Assembly: GCA_021769295.1 (NCBI GenBank)
Contig: JAETTD010000007.1
Location: 1-64,000, forward strand
DNA: 64,000 nt
Source of the DNA: Bacillota bacterium
GTDB lineage: Bacteria > Bacillota > Clostridia > Peptostreptococcales > Anaerovoracaceae
Direction: 5' to 3'
Shown here: piece after piece, positions 47,885-56,707 of the stretch
How the letters are laid out: each line of letters starts with the position of its first letter
Position numbering within the stretch: position 1 is the stretch's first letter
The notes under the pieces: model-generated
Databases searched by the model: none
What the model was told of the DNA's origin: nothing
The model's input: only the letters and a program-made list of their open reading frames with translations
Position numbers and translations under genes: made by a program

Positions 47885-48469
47885 ATGCGAATACGACAGA
47901 AGCAGAAGCTTTCTCATCTGTTTGGGCTTGCTATTGGGCTCTTTGCCCTATGGATATTGCTTTCGGGAAAATTTGAAATAAAATTTCTGCTCATAGGTTT
48001 ATGTTCTTCTTTGGTTATTTCTTATATTTGTCTGCCGTTCCTTATGATTGAAAATCCCGATAGCGGAAAAAAATTCTTTGTATTCGGCATAAATTATCTT
48101 AAACTTTTTTCCTACTGTCTTTGGCTTCTCGGAGAAATTTTCAAATCAAGTCTTGATGTTATACGTGAAATATTAAAGATACAAATGGACTATGAACCCA
48201 GCATAGTATATTTTTCCATGCCTTATGAAAACCCCATGGCGAGCGTAACTCTTGCCAATTCGATTATATTGACTCCCGGAACCATAACAATAGACGTCAT
48301 GGAGGGAGGAATATTTGAAATTCACGCTTTGAGCAAATCTGCCGCAGAAGACATGCTTAGCGGCGACATGCCGAAAAGGGTGGCATCTCTGTTCGGCGAA
48401 ACATGCGAGTTCAAACCGCTGCCCGAACTGACCGTGACAGGCTCCGAAAAAGGAGGGAAATTTATATAA
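47885..48469 (+). CDS. mnhE: Na+/H+ antiporter subunit E
   Basis: 194-aa MnhE/MrpE. Two or three hydrophobic segments in the first 110 residues are followed by a soluble domain with NSIILTPGTITIDVMEGGIFEIHAL near residue 130, the family signature. The track starts at 47831 inside the promoter; ATG 47885 after GGAGGGCGGG is the true start. First gene of an Mrp-type operon. Confidence 0.92.
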   Translation: MRIRQKQKLSHLFGLAIGLFALWILLSGKFEIKFLLIGLCSSLVISYICLPFLMIENPDSGKKFFVFGINYLKLFSYCLWLLGEIFKSSLDVIREILKIQMDYEPSIVYFSMPYENPMASVTLANSIILTPGTITIDVMEGGIFEIHALSKSAAEDMLSGDMPKRVASLFGETCEFKPLPELTVTGSEKGGKFI

Positions 48470-48745
48470 ATGAAAACGTTTTTTATCTGTTATCTCATCG
48501 GCATAATATTTTTGACTTTGCTTATGCTTATACCTCTCTTCAGGGAAAAAAGCGTCTATAACCGCTTCACAGGCATATTGGTTATGTGCACCAATGTGAT
48601 TCTGATTCTTGTGCTCATCGGATTTATAGACGGGCGCAGAGATATGTATGTGGATATTGCCATATCATATGCCGTACTTGGATTTATAAGTTCCGTCATA
48701 GTTGCCAAGTTCCTCGGAAGCAAAGGAGGAAACAATGGAAATTAG
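48470..48745 (+). CDS. mnhF: Na+/H+ antiporter subunit F
   Basis: 91 aa, three hydrophobic helices. The family pattern NRFTGILVMCTNVILILVLIG and YVDIAISYAVLGFISSVIVAKF is present. The ATG overlaps the mnhE stop region (TAAATG) with AGGAGGG upstream. Overlaps mnhG by 11 bases. Confidence 0.9.
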   Translation: MKTFFICYLIGIIFLTLLMLIPLFREKSVYNRFTGILVMCTNVILILVLIGFIDGRRDMYVDIAISYAVLGFISSVIVAKFLGSKGGNNGN

Positions 48746-49061
48746 AAATATACTTACGGTTATTTTTATGACGGCAGGCTTTATAAGCTTTGCAGCTTCA
48801 GCCATAGGCGTGTTCAGAATGAAAGATTTTTACTGCCGCCTTCATGCCGCAGGCGTATGTGAATCGGCAGGTCTGGTGCTTTGCAGCATAGGACTTCTTA
48901 TATATGAAGGCTTTAATATAACGGGCATAAAGATTTTCATGGTATTTCTGGCCGTATTTATCGCAAGCCCTATAGGGACTCATATTATCGCCAGAGTAGC
49001 ATACAAGAGACATCTGCAGGTCTCTGCCGAAAAAGAACTAAGGAAAGAGGAGAGAAAATAA
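48735..49061 (+). CDS. mnhG: Na+/H+ antiporter subunit G
   Basis: 108 aa. ATG 48735 with AAAGGAGG upstream replaces the track start at 48702. It has three helices, with the MnhG signature GVFRMKDFYCRLHAAGVCES near residue 24 and FIASPIGTHIIARVAYK near residue 74. Confidence 0.92.
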   Translation: MEIRNILTVIFMTAGFISFAASAIGVFRMKDFYCRLHAAGVCESAGLVLCSIGLLIYEGFNITGIKIFMVFLAVFIASPIGTHIIARVAYKRHLQVSAEKELRKEERK

Positions 49062-49062
49062 C

Positions 49063-49320
49063 ATGCCTATACTTTTACTGGAAGGGCTCTTGCTGATAGC
49101 TATGATAGCCATAGCTGCGGCAATAATACTTGGAAAAAAGCTGCTGGCCGCAACTGTCATATACTGCGGCTTCAGCCTTATCGCAATGCTGCTCTACACC
49201 GTTGTTGGAGCTGCGGACGTGGCATTTACGGAGGCCGTAATCGGAACCATATCCACGGTATATTTCATCATAGCCATAAAATCCATAAAGGGAAAGAGGG
49301 CAGATGATGAAAGAAAATAA
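49063..49320 (+). CDS. DUF4040/MbhD-like antiporter subunit
   Basis: 85 aa with three hydrophobic segments. AADVAFTEAVIGTISTVYFI is the DUF4040 signature, which corresponds to part of the C-terminal end of MrpA and to MbhD of membrane-bound hydrogenases. Here it stands alone, as in Mbh/Mbs-type operons. It overlaps the next gene by 17 bases. Confidence 0.85.
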   Translation: MPILLLEGLLLIAMIAIAAAIILGKKLLAATVIYCGFSLIAMLLYTVVGAADVAFTEAVIGTISTVYFIIAIKSIKGKRADDERK

Positions 49321-50098
49321 AAGCAGAAAAAAATTAGCGGCAGGATTGATTATCGTAATAATAGCGGTGGGAACAGCCGCAGTGAAAATAGGCGCATTTT
49401 TGCCTACCATAGGTGATGCGGACACGCCTGCCAACAGCTATGTGGCCAATTATTATATAACCAATGCCGTAAAGGAAACTCATTCTTACAATATCGTTAC
49501 TGCGGTGCTTGCGGATTACAGAGGCTTTGATACTCTGTTCGAAACATGTGTGCTGTTTCTGTCAGCGCTGGTAACCATGATGGTTCTCTTTGGCAAAGAA
49601 AAAGTACCGAAAATGCCGGTAAAAAACCTTGCCGAAGATAAATACAGCGCGGCTTTCGGCGGCGACATAATGGATGCATCTTTTCGCATAGTAGTTCCAA
49701 TCATACTTATTTACGGAATATACGTGCTGTTCCACGGCGAAATCAGTTTGGGCGGCGGATTCCAAGCAGGAGCCCTGATTGCCTGCGCATACCTCTTGGA
49801 CAGAATCATACCGAGCATAAGAATGGGACGGGGAAAGATAAAGGAGGAAACTGCGCTGATTATTGCAAGTATGGGAGCTTTCTTCTACGTTATTACCGGA
49901 ATTCTGCCCATGTTCAATGGAGGGAACTTTCTCGAATTTGCAAAGCTGCCTTTCGGCAGCAGCCTTGCGGCGGAAAGTATTGTAAAACTACACACGGCAG
50001 GCATCCTCATGATAGAAGTGGGAGTTACCGTTTGCGTTATGGGCGTTATTATAGCCATTCTTGAAGTAGTGCTTGAAAGGACGGATTTTGATGAGTGA
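49304..50098 (+). CDS. MbhE-MnhB fusion-type antiporter subunit
   Basis: 264 aa. The first about 110 residues resemble MbhE (a helix, then a loop with ANYYITNAVKETHSYNIVTAVLADYRGFDTLFET and another helix). The rest matches MnhB (IYVLFHGEISLGGGFQAGALIA near residue 147, several helices). In classical Mrp operons these functions sit at the end of MrpA and in MrpB, so this is the split arrangement of Mbh/Mbs-like antiporter modules. Its stop overlaps the mnhC start. Confidence 0.85.
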   Translation: MMKENKSRKKLAAGLIIVIIAVGTAAVKIGAFLPTIGDADTPANSYVANYYITNAVKETHSYNIVTAVLADYRGFDTLFETCVLFLSALVTMMVLFGKEKVPKMPVKNLAEDKYSAAFGGDIMDASFRIVVPIILIYGIYVLFHGEISLGGGFQAGALIACAYLLDRIIPSIRMGRGKIKEETALIIASMGAFFYVITGILPMFNGGNFLEFAKLPFGSSLAAESIVKLHTAGILMIEVGVTVCVMGVIIAILEVVLERTDFDE

Positions 50099-50483
50099 AC
50101 TAATTGAAAAACTTGAATTTTTCCTTGCAGACAGAGGAATATACATGCTGACCCTCATATTGTTTGCCGTTGCCGTCTATGGAATGATTGCATGCGGCAA
50201 CTACATGAAGAAGCTTATGTGCATGAACATGATGCAGGTTTCCATAATATTCTTTTTCCTTACCTTTGGGCAAAAGAACGGTGGAACTCTGCCTGTTGCC
50301 ATAGATGAAGTCCTGTCAGCCGAAGCATATATAAATCCGCTGCCTCATGCGCTGATGCTTACAGCCATAGTGGTCAGCCTCGGAACAACGGGGGTGGGTC
50401 TTGCGTTGCTTATGAGAATAAAAGACATATATGGAACCATTGAGGAAGACCGGATTACCGGGGACGGAGGTAAAAAACAATGA
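50091..50483 (+). CDS. mnhC: Na+/H+ antiporter subunit C (NuoK-like)
   Basis: 130 aa, three helices in the NuoK fold. ATG 50091 (with AGGACGG upstream) overlaps the previous stop; the track start at 50073 lies in the previous gene. Motifs are GMIACGNYMKKLMCMNMMQ and PLPHALMLTAIVVSLGTTG, typical of MnhC. Confidence 0.92.
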   Translation: MSELIEKLEFFLADRGIYMLTLILFAVAVYGMIACGNYMKKLMCMNMMQVSIIFFFLTFGQKNGGTLPVAIDEVLSAEAYINPLPHALMLTAIVVSLGTTGVGLALLMRIKDIYGTIEEDRITGDGGKKQ

Positions 50484-51985
50484 ATCAGATAGCAGACCAC
50501 CTGCCTGTACTCGTAATTCTATTGCCTCTTTGCGGAACGCTTCTGTGTCCCATAATAAGTCACTTCAATATAAACGCCGGAAAGAGGACAGTAATAACCG
50601 CGCTGTTTCTTTCGATAGTATGCGCCGTTTTACAGCTGATACAAGTTATAACTACAGGAGAAGCTATTCATTACTGGCTTGGCGGCTGGGCTCCTCCTAT
50701 AGGTATTGAGTTTGTAATAGACGGGCTTAACGGAGTTGTCATACTGCTTGTGGCAATCATATCCTTTACGACTGCACTTTACAGCAGCCCCTTTGAAAAG
50801 CTCGAAAGAATCGACAGGATTCATTCTGCCGGGTATTACTCAATGTTGGCTTTTTTATCGGTGGGACTTTTGGGACTGTCTTCAACGGGAGATGCGTTTA
50901 ACTTATATGTATTTATGGAAATAACGGCCATATCGGGATACGGCCTTATCGCTGTAGGAGAAGACAAGGGGCCTATAGCGTCTTTCCGGTACCTGATGAC
51001 GGGAACAATAGGAGCCTGCATGTATCTGCTTGGAATAGGCTTTCTCTATGCAGCTACAGGAACTCTGAACATGGCTGATTTGGCAGACAGGCTCACCGGC
51101 CTTATGGACAGCCCTTTAATCGTAATGTCAGCTGCATGCTTAATTGTAGGCTTCGGTATAAAGATGGCCTTGTTCCCGCTCCACGGCTGGCAGCCGGCAG
51201 CTCATTCCTATGCACATCCTGCGGCAGATCCGATGATAGCGGGTATCATGATTAAAATTCCCGCATATGCCATGCTGAGGTTTTTCTTTTGCATATTTGA
51301 CGAGCAGAGCCATGTTATGCAGCTGTTCTTTAATGCCATAGGCGTAATGGCAGTGATTGGCATACTGTTCGGTTCTCTCAAAGCGCTGCGCTATGACACT
51401 TATAATAAGATTCTTGCTTATTCCAGCATAGGACAGGTGGGATATATAGCCATGGGATTTGCCATAGGCAATTTTTACGGAATCATAGGGGCAATTTTGC
51501 ATATTGTAAGCCATGCGTTTATGAAAGCCGGACTGTTCTACACTTCAGGCGCATTAAAGTATAAATACGGAATACACGATATAAACGAGCTGGGACAGGT
51601 TTACAGAAAAATGCCTGTAACATCCCTTACCATGGTTATATGTGCTCTTTCAATGATAGGGCTTCCTCCTTTTGCAGGGTTCTTCAGCAAATGGTATCTG
51701 GCTTTGGGAGCTATTGAAAAGGGGAATTACTTCTATGTGGCGGTTTTAATATTGAGCAGCCTTCTCGGAGCTATTTACTTTTTCAGAATTATGGAAAAAC
51801 TCTTTATGGGAGAAAAGACAGCAAGGGAAAAAGAACTCCCTGAAAAAAGCCGCTTTGAGCTTCCGTGGCAGATGCTTTTGCCGCTTTTAACCGTAGTTGC
51901 GGCTGTTATATTGCTTGGACTTTTCAATGCATACATTGTGAACGGAGTTCTTAAGACGACCATATGGGAGGTGGTTTTGACATGA
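50480..51985 (+). CDS. mnhD: Antiporter subunit D, NuoM/N-like (first copy)
   Basis: 501-aa polytopic protein of the proton-translocating NuoL/M/N family with about 14 helices. The central proton-channel segments appear as KMALFPLHGWQPAAHSYAHP near residue 228 and AYSSIGQVGYIAMGFAIG near residue 312, with HIVSHAFMKAGLFYTSGA near residue 342. GGAGG precedes the ATG. It is one of three related subunits in the operon and the best MnhD by position. Confidence 0.92.
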   Translation: MNQIADHLPVLVILLPLCGTLLCPIISHFNINAGKRTVITALFLSIVCAVLQLIQVITTGEAIHYWLGGWAPPIGIEFVIDGLNGVVILLVAIISFTTALYSSPFEKLERIDRIHSAGYYSMLAFLSVGLLGLSSTGDAFNLYVFMEITAISGYGLIAVGEDKGPIASFRYLMTGTIGACMYLLGIGFLYAATGTLNMADLADRLTGLMDSPLIVMSAACLIVGFGIKMALFPLHGWQPAAHSYAHPAADPMIAGIMIKIPAYAMLRFFFCIFDEQSHVMQLFFNAIGVMAVIGILFGSLKALRYDTYNKILAYSSIGQVGYIAMGFAIGNFYGIIGAILHIVSHAFMKAGLFYTSGALKYKYGIHDINELGQVYRKMPVTSLTMVICALSMIGLPPFAGFFSKWYLALGAIEKGNYFYVAVLILSSLLGAIYFFRIMEKLFMGEKTAREKELPEKSRFELPWQMLLPLLTVVAAVILLGLFNAYIVNGVLKTTIWEVVLT

Positions 51986-53520
51986 TTACGGAAAGCCTTA
52001 GACCGGCTCTGGCTGTGGGAACAGCCTTGCTTGCGGCTTTGCTGATTCTGCTTTTCGGAAACCGCATAAAACCCAATCTGCGTGAGGCTATAACCCTGAC
52101 GGCAGCGGCAATAATGGCAGGACTTATTTTCTCCATGGTTCCTGAGGTATTGAAAGGAAATGTTCTCATTTCAAACCTTTGGACCATAGCCGACGGTTTG
52201 TCTTTAAAGCTTAAGACCGACGGAGCAGGAATGGTTTTTGCCTGCGTTGCCGGCGGACTCTGGATATTGACTTCCATATATTCCATAGGGTATGTGAGAG
52301 GGCATCACGAAAAAAATCAGACAGGATATTTTGCTGCTTTTGCCGTATGTCTGGCTTCTGCCATAGGTATAGCTTTATCGGCAAATCTCATAACCTTTTT
52401 TATATTTTATGAAATGCTCACATTGGCCACTTATCCTCTCGTGGTTCATTACAGGGATGAAAAGGCTAAATTTTCGGGAAGAAAATACCTGGCCTACACC
52501 TTGGTCAGCGGTCAGCTTTTCTTTGTAGCCATAGTGTTTGTATATGTAAAGTACGGAACCTGCGAGTTTACTCCGGGAGGCTTTATCGAACCCGGTTCCA
52601 TGGGCAGCGGTATTATGTGCATACTGTTTTTCATGATGACAATAGGAGGGTTGGTAAAGGCAGGGGTTATGCCGCTTCACGGCTGGCTTCCTTCCGCAAT
52701 GGTGGCGCCTACTCCCGTAAGCGCTCTGCTTCATGCAGTAGCCGTAGTAAAGGCGGGGGTGTTCTGCCTGCTCAGAGTGGTATGTTATGTGTTCGGCCCT
52801 GAAAGCGCTTATTGGTGCAGCGGCTCGACAATTTTATGCTGGCTTGCAGCGATTACCGTTCTATTATCATCTCTGGTTGCCATGAGACAGGATAATTTAA
52901 AGGCGAGACTGGCATTTTCAACTATAGGCCAACTTTCATATATAGTGCTGGGTATAAGCCTGCTGTCTGCCTACAGCATAGCAGGAGCTTTGTTCCATAT
53001 AGTTGCCCACGCTTTTCTCAAGATTACTTTGTTCATGTGCGCAGGGGCAATATTTGTTACCACGGGCCTTTCCGAAATAAGCGCCATGAGAGGACTGTCA
53101 AAACGTATGCCCGTAACGTGCGCATGTTTTACGGCTGCATCTTTGGGAATCGCAGGTCTTCCTCTGATGGCCGGTTTTGTAAGCAAATTTAACATACTGG
53201 AAGGAGCCCTTATCATGGGAAAACCTTTCTTTATGGTAGTTCTCGTAGCTGCGGCACTGCTGGCTTTAACATATCTGATACCTGTCGTACAGATATTCTT
53301 CGGTAGGGAAAATTCAGCGGCCACATTGAACGAAAGCCACGGACACGGAGGAAGAGCAGGCATAGACGCTGCGCCTGCCATGCTAATTCCTCTTGTTATA
53401 ACGGCAGTAATAGCCATAATACTCGGATGCATTCCAAATGCAGGCCTTCATCTGTATGACATGGCAATCATGGCAGCAGAAGAAATCACCGGGGGAGGAG
53501 GCGTTTATCTTGCAAAATAA
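51982..53520 (+). CDS. Antiporter subunit of NuoL/M/N family (second copy)
   Basis: 512 aa, about 14 helices. ATG 51982 overlaps the mnhD stop, with GGGAGGTGG upstream; the track start at 51964 is not used. Core motifs are GVMPLHGWLPSAMVAPTPVSALLHAVAVVKAG near residue 231 and AFSTIGQLSYIVLGI near residue 318. The C-terminal loop has ESHGHGGRAG before the last helix. It is probably an additional proton or sodium channel of the complex. Confidence 0.88.
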   Translation: MITESLRPALAVGTALLAALLILLFGNRIKPNLREAITLTAAAIMAGLIFSMVPEVLKGNVLISNLWTIADGLSLKLKTDGAGMVFACVAGGLWILTSIYSIGYVRGHHEKNQTGYFAAFAVCLASAIGIALSANLITFFIFYEMLTLATYPLVVHYRDEKAKFSGRKYLAYTLVSGQLFFVAIVFVYVKYGTCEFTPGGFIEPGSMGSGIMCILFFMMTIGGLVKAGVMPLHGWLPSAMVAPTPVSALLHAVAVVKAGVFCLLRVVCYVFGPESAYWCSGSTILCWLAAITVLLSSLVAMRQDNLKARLAFSTIGQLSYIVLGISLLSAYSIAGALFHIVAHAFLKITLFMCAGAIFVTTGLSEISAMRGLSKRMPVTCACFTAASLGIAGLPLMAGFVSKFNILEGALIMGKPFFMVVLVAAALLALTYLIPVVQIFFGRENSAATLNESHGHGGRAGIDAAPAMLIPLVITAVIAIILGCIPNAGLHLYDMAIMAAEEITGGGGVYLAK

Positions 53521-53755
53521 AAAAAGAATGTATTTGCTGCTTTTAATCGTAATTGCAGTAGCTTTGACAGCAGAAATTCTGTTTGCTCACCCTCATCATC
53601 ACATGATTTGGAACGTCATACCGGGAGCCGATATTATCATTGGATTTTTAGGCGCATGGATATTGATTTTCCTTGCCAAAAAGATAATCTCTGCTCTGTT
53701 CCAGAGAGAGCAGGATTACTATGACGACAGGGGAGGTGAGCACCATGCTGGATAG
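53510..53755 (+). CDS. Small membrane protein with His-rich loop
   Basis: 81 aa from TTG 53510, which has GGGGGAGGAG upstream; ATG 53528 is the alternative and the track start at 53438 lies inside the previous gene. It has two hydrophobic helices separated by HPHHHMIWNVIPG, and a charged tail (QREQDYYDDRGGEHHAG). I do not recognise a family beyond small accessory proteins of Mrp/Mbh-like operons. The histidines could bind a metal, but that is a guess. It overlaps both neighbours, so it is part of the complex operon. Confidence 0.7.
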   Translation: MQNKKRMYLLLLIVIAVALTAEILFAHPHHHMIWNVIPGADIIIGFLGAWILIFLAKKIISALFQREQDYYDDRGGEHHAG

Positions 53756-55433
53756 CTTTATGCAGCCCGGATTGATTTTGATTGTCGCGGGAATTGCTGC
53801 GCTCATAGTCCCGGATTCGGTAAGAAAGGTTATAATGATTGCAGGTCCTGTTTTCACTATGGCCGCAGTAATATTTTCAGATGAAGATAAGCTTGCCGTC
53901 ATGTTCGGCCTTATCTTTTCGTTGATTTCCCTTATAGCTGCCATATATAATTTAAACGTCAAAGACAGATTTGAACTTGCTGCGGAAGCCGTCTATGCAG
54001 GCAGCAGCATAAGCGTGGTCTTTGCCGACAGTTGGATAGGTATGCTTATCTTTTGGGAAGTTATGGCTATCGCTTCATGGCTTATAGTAGTATCATCAAG
54101 AACAGAAGCCGCAAGCAAAGCCGGTTTCAGATATCTGCTCGTTCATCTGTTGGGAGGAAATCTGCTCCTTGCAGGCATAGTGATAAAGCTTGCTTCGGGC
54201 AGCACAATGATAGAGTGCCTTACAGGCAATGCCGATGCTGCTTACTGGCTCATACTGGCAGGCGTAGCCGTAAATGCCGCCATACCTCCGCTCAATGCCT
54301 GGATTGCAGATGCTTACCCCGAATCCACAATGGGAGGAACGGTATATATGGGTTCCTTTACCACGAAGGTAGGGGTATACTGTCTGATTCGCATCTTTGC
54401 GGGAAGTGAGCTGTTGCTTTATTTCGGCGTCTTCATGGCGGTCTGGGGAGCATGCATGGCTCTTATAGAAAATGACCTTAGAAGGCTCTTTGCATATCAC
54501 ATAATCAGCCAGGTAGGTTACATGGTGGCTTCCCTTGCCATAGGTACGCCTACAGGAATAGACGGAGCCTCAGCTCACGCCTTTAACCACATACTTTACA
54601 AAGGGACCTTGCTCATGTGCGCAGGAGCAGTAATCTCGGCCACAGGAAAGAGAAAGATAAGCGAGCTGGGCGGCCTTGCAAAAAAAATGCCCGTAACGGC
54701 ATACTGCTTTTTAATCGCTTCAATGGCCATAGCGGGATTTCCTCTCCTCAACGGATTTGTCAGCAAGTCGCTCATCATGAATGCGGCTGCGGAAAGCGGC
54801 TTCCACTGGGCTGAAATATTGCTTATGATTGCCAGCGTAGGAACGTTGATGTCGGTTACACTAAAGGTGAATTATTTCGTTTTCTTCGGAAAATGCGAAA
54901 AGGATATAGAAGTCACCCATGTGCCGCTTAACAGAAAGGTTGCCATGATAATGGGAGCTTGTTCATGTATAATTACAGGCATTTTGCCGAATATCATATA
55001 CAGCCTGACTCCAAACCAGATAGACGGTCATCCTTTTACGGTAGACCACGTGACTCAATATGTACAGCTGTTTGCAGCGGCGGCCGTAGCATTTGTCATG
55101 TATCTGGAGCATATGAAGCCTAAAGATAAAATTACTCTCGATACTGACTGGTTTTATCGCAAACCTCTCAAGATTTGCATAAATACTCTTTCACCGGCCT
55201 GCGACAGCATCAGATGTTTTGTGGGCAATAAACTGGGGGACTTTTTTACATGTGCCAACGAATATCTGCATAATCCGAGGCTTATGCTGGAGAAATGGTT
55301 TAGGGTAAAACCCGCAAAACCGCGGAATTGCCTTGAGGATGACGATGTGCTTCAAAAACCGGCAGGCTGGCTCATTGCCGTAAATTTCGGCGTGTTGGTG
55401 CTGTTGCTGGTATTTGTTTTTGCGAATATATAA
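53745..55433 (+). CDS. Antiporter subunit of NuoL/M/N family (third copy)
   Basis: 562 aa. ATG 53745 follows GGGGAGGTGAG; the track start at 53721 lies in the previous gene. About 14 helices, core motifs AVNAAIPPLNAWIADAYPES near residue 176 and YHIISQVGYMVASLAIG near residue 250, then SAHAFNHILYKGTLLMCAGA. The C-terminal 100 residues form a hydrophilic region with one final helix (LIAVNFGVLVLLLVFVF), like the lateral extension of some antiporter subunits. Last gene of the operon. Confidence 0.88.
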   Translation: MLDSFMQPGLILIVAGIAALIVPDSVRKVIMIAGPVFTMAAVIFSDEDKLAVMFGLIFSLISLIAAIYNLNVKDRFELAAEAVYAGSSISVVFADSWIGMLIFWEVMAIASWLIVVSSRTEAASKAGFRYLLVHLLGGNLLLAGIVIKLASGSTMIECLTGNADAAYWLILAGVAVNAAIPPLNAWIADAYPESTMGGTVYMGSFTTKVGVYCLIRIFAGSELLLYFGVFMAVWGACMALIENDLRRLFAYHIISQVGYMVASLAIGTPTGIDGASAHAFNHILYKGTLLMCAGAVISATGKRKISELGGLAKKMPVTAYCFLIASMAIAGFPLLNGFVSKSLIMNAAAESGFHWAEILLMIASVGTLMSVTLKVNYFVFFGKCEKDIEVTHVPLNRKVAMIMGACSCIITGILPNIIYSLTPNQIDGHPFTVDHVTQYVQLFAAAAVAFVMYLEHMKPKDKITLDTDWFYRKPLKICINTLSPACDSIRCFVGNKLGDFFTCANEYLHNPRLMLEKWFRVKPAKPRNCLEDDDVLQKPAGWLIAVNFGVLVLLLVFVFANI

Positions 55434-55450
55434 AAATGACATGGCGAAAC

Positions 55451-55485
55451 AGAGCGAAGATACCGATTAAAAGTATCTTCGCTCT
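55451..55485. terminator. Perfect 13-bp hairpin after the antiporter operon
   Basis: AGAGCGAAGATAC (55451-55463) and GTATCTTCGCTCT (55473-55485) pair perfectly with a 9-nt loop. Only CCATTTATATT follows, so the T-run is weak. Position right after the operon makes a terminator the simplest reading. Confidence 0.6.
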
Positions 55486-55624
55486 CCATTTATATTACAC
55501 GAAATTTAAGGCTCTGGAGGTGGGTAAAAAACCTTATGTTAAACGACTGAAAGGTCTGTTGTGCGAAGTTGGCGATGATTCAAGCTACGGGCAGGGCCGG
55601 CTGGCGGGAAGCAACCGGCAAGAC

Positions 55625-55845
55625 TGCCGTAAACTTTAAGTTTTCTTGGAACTACGGCATTTTTGCAGGGGTGATATGGCTCAAATTGCCGTGAAAATAA
55701 CAATTTCTTTTAAATACGGCATTTTATAAGCCGTAAGAAGGGTAAAACTGCCGTAAATTTGAAAGTTTTCTTAGTTTCCGGCATTTTGGAGGAAAATAAA
55801 GTAGCAAAAGTGCCGCAGATGAGAGATTTTCTTAAATTTGCGGCA
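55625..55845. repeat. Array 4: four 35-nt palindromic elements at exact 62-bp period
   Basis: Elements lie at 55625-55659, 55687-55721, 55749-55783 and 55811-55845, all 35 nt and exactly 62 apart. Arms are TGCCGT(A/G)A...ACGGCA; the last has TGCCGC with GCGGCA, a compensated change. Centres contain TTTTCTT, the reverse complement of AAGAAAA in array 1. Linkers of 27 nt mostly start TTTT and end in AAA plus one base, and are themselves related. A weaker fifth copy may lie at 55562-55593. This array fills most of the 538-base gap before asp23; the 67-aa track ORF through it is not credible. Confidence 0.9.
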
Positions 55846-55925
55846 CTTTACAATTCAAACGATTGCGGCGGCACCATTAAAGTGAAATAATACCCGGTGA
55901 TAAATTTACAATTATTATAAAAAAA

Positions 55926-55954
55926 TTGAAAAGGGGACTGCTTTCTGTTATAAT
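55926..55954 (+). promoter_or_regulatory. Promoter of the asp23-nusB-xse operon
   Basis: TTGAAA (55926-55931), 17 nt, TATAAT (55949-55954), 17 bases before the asp23 ATG. The short 5' leader has GAGGTGAT as the ribosome site. Confidence 0.75.
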
Positions 55955-55971
55955 TTTAAAGAGGTGATTTT

Positions 55972-56322
55972 ATGGCTGAAAAACAAGCGATAAACAAAAT
56001 TTCAGAGGAAATAATATGTAATGCGGCCATGAAAGCTGCCTTGAGAGTTCCCGGGGTCAACCACCTCAGCGATACTTTTGCCGATAATATCACAAAGATG
56101 ATAGCCGGCAAAGAATCGGCGCAAAGGGGAATAAAACTTTCAAAAGACAAAGAGTCATATACCATAGATATATTTATAGTCGCCGACTACGGCACAAAGA
56201 TACCTGAGCTGGCATGGAACATACAGACCGCCGTGAAAGAAAAGGTATCAAAGATAACAAAAAAAACCATAAATGCAGTGAACATTCATATACAGGGTGT
56301 CGCACTGCCAAAGGGAGAATAG
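55972..56322 (+). CDS. Asp23/Gls24 family envelope-stress protein
   Basis: 116 aa with the Asp23 fold. Characteristic parts are an early helix (CNAAMKAALRVPGV), YTIDIFIVADYGTKIPELAWNIQTAV near residue 66, and VNIHIQGVALPKGE at the end. Its role in Firmicutes is linked to membrane or envelope homeostasis and is poorly defined. The placement before nusB is the standard Firmicute order (yqhY-nusB). It abuts nusB. Confidence 0.88.
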   Translation: MAEKQAINKISEEIICNAAMKAALRVPGVNHLSDTFADNITKMIAGKESAQRGIKLSKDKESYTIDIFIVADYGTKIPELAWNIQTAVKEKVSKITKKTINAVNIHIQGVALPKGE

Positions 56323-56703
56323 ATGAACAGAAAAGAAGCAAGAGAATTTGCAATGAAATGCGTTTTTCAGATGGAGGCGCAAAAAGAATTTACAAAAGAA
56401 GCAGCAGATAAATTTGCAGAGAACGAAACCGGCAGCCAAAAGCTTTATCTGGAGAAATTATTAAAAGATATATGTGAAAATATTGAACATATTGACAATC
56501 TTTTAAATGCTCACTCTGACGGCTGGCCGGTATCAAGAATGGCAAAGGCGGACCTTGCCATACTGAGAGTAGCCGCTTGCGAAATACTTTACAGCGACAT
56601 TCCAAAAGCAGTTTCCATAAACGAAGCTGTTGAGCTTGCCAAAACTTACGGTACAGAGCAGTCTTCGAAATTTGTAAATGCCGTTTTAAAAAACATTGAG
56701 TAA
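56323..56703 (+). CDS. nusB: Transcription antitermination factor NusB
   Basis: All-helical 126-aa protein that binds boxA RNA with NusE/S10 in rRNA antitermination. Motifs are REFAMKCVFQMEAQ at the start, AKADLAILRVAACEILY near residue 73 and SINEAVELAKTYGTEQSSKFVNAVL near residue 97. Start ATG is 0 bases after the asp23 stop. Confidence 0.95.
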   Translation: MNRKEAREFAMKCVFQMEAQKEFTKEAADKFAENETGSQKLYLEKLLKDICENIEHIDNLLNAHSDGWPVSRMAKADLAILRVAACEILYSDIPKAVSINEAVELAKTYGTEQSSKFVNAVLKNIE

Positions 56704-56707
56704 TATT

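Noticed and set aside
55436-55639. 67-aa + strand ORF after the antiporter operon
   Set aside because: It spans the terminator hairpin and the first repeat of array 4, lacks a ribosome site and has no recognisable features.
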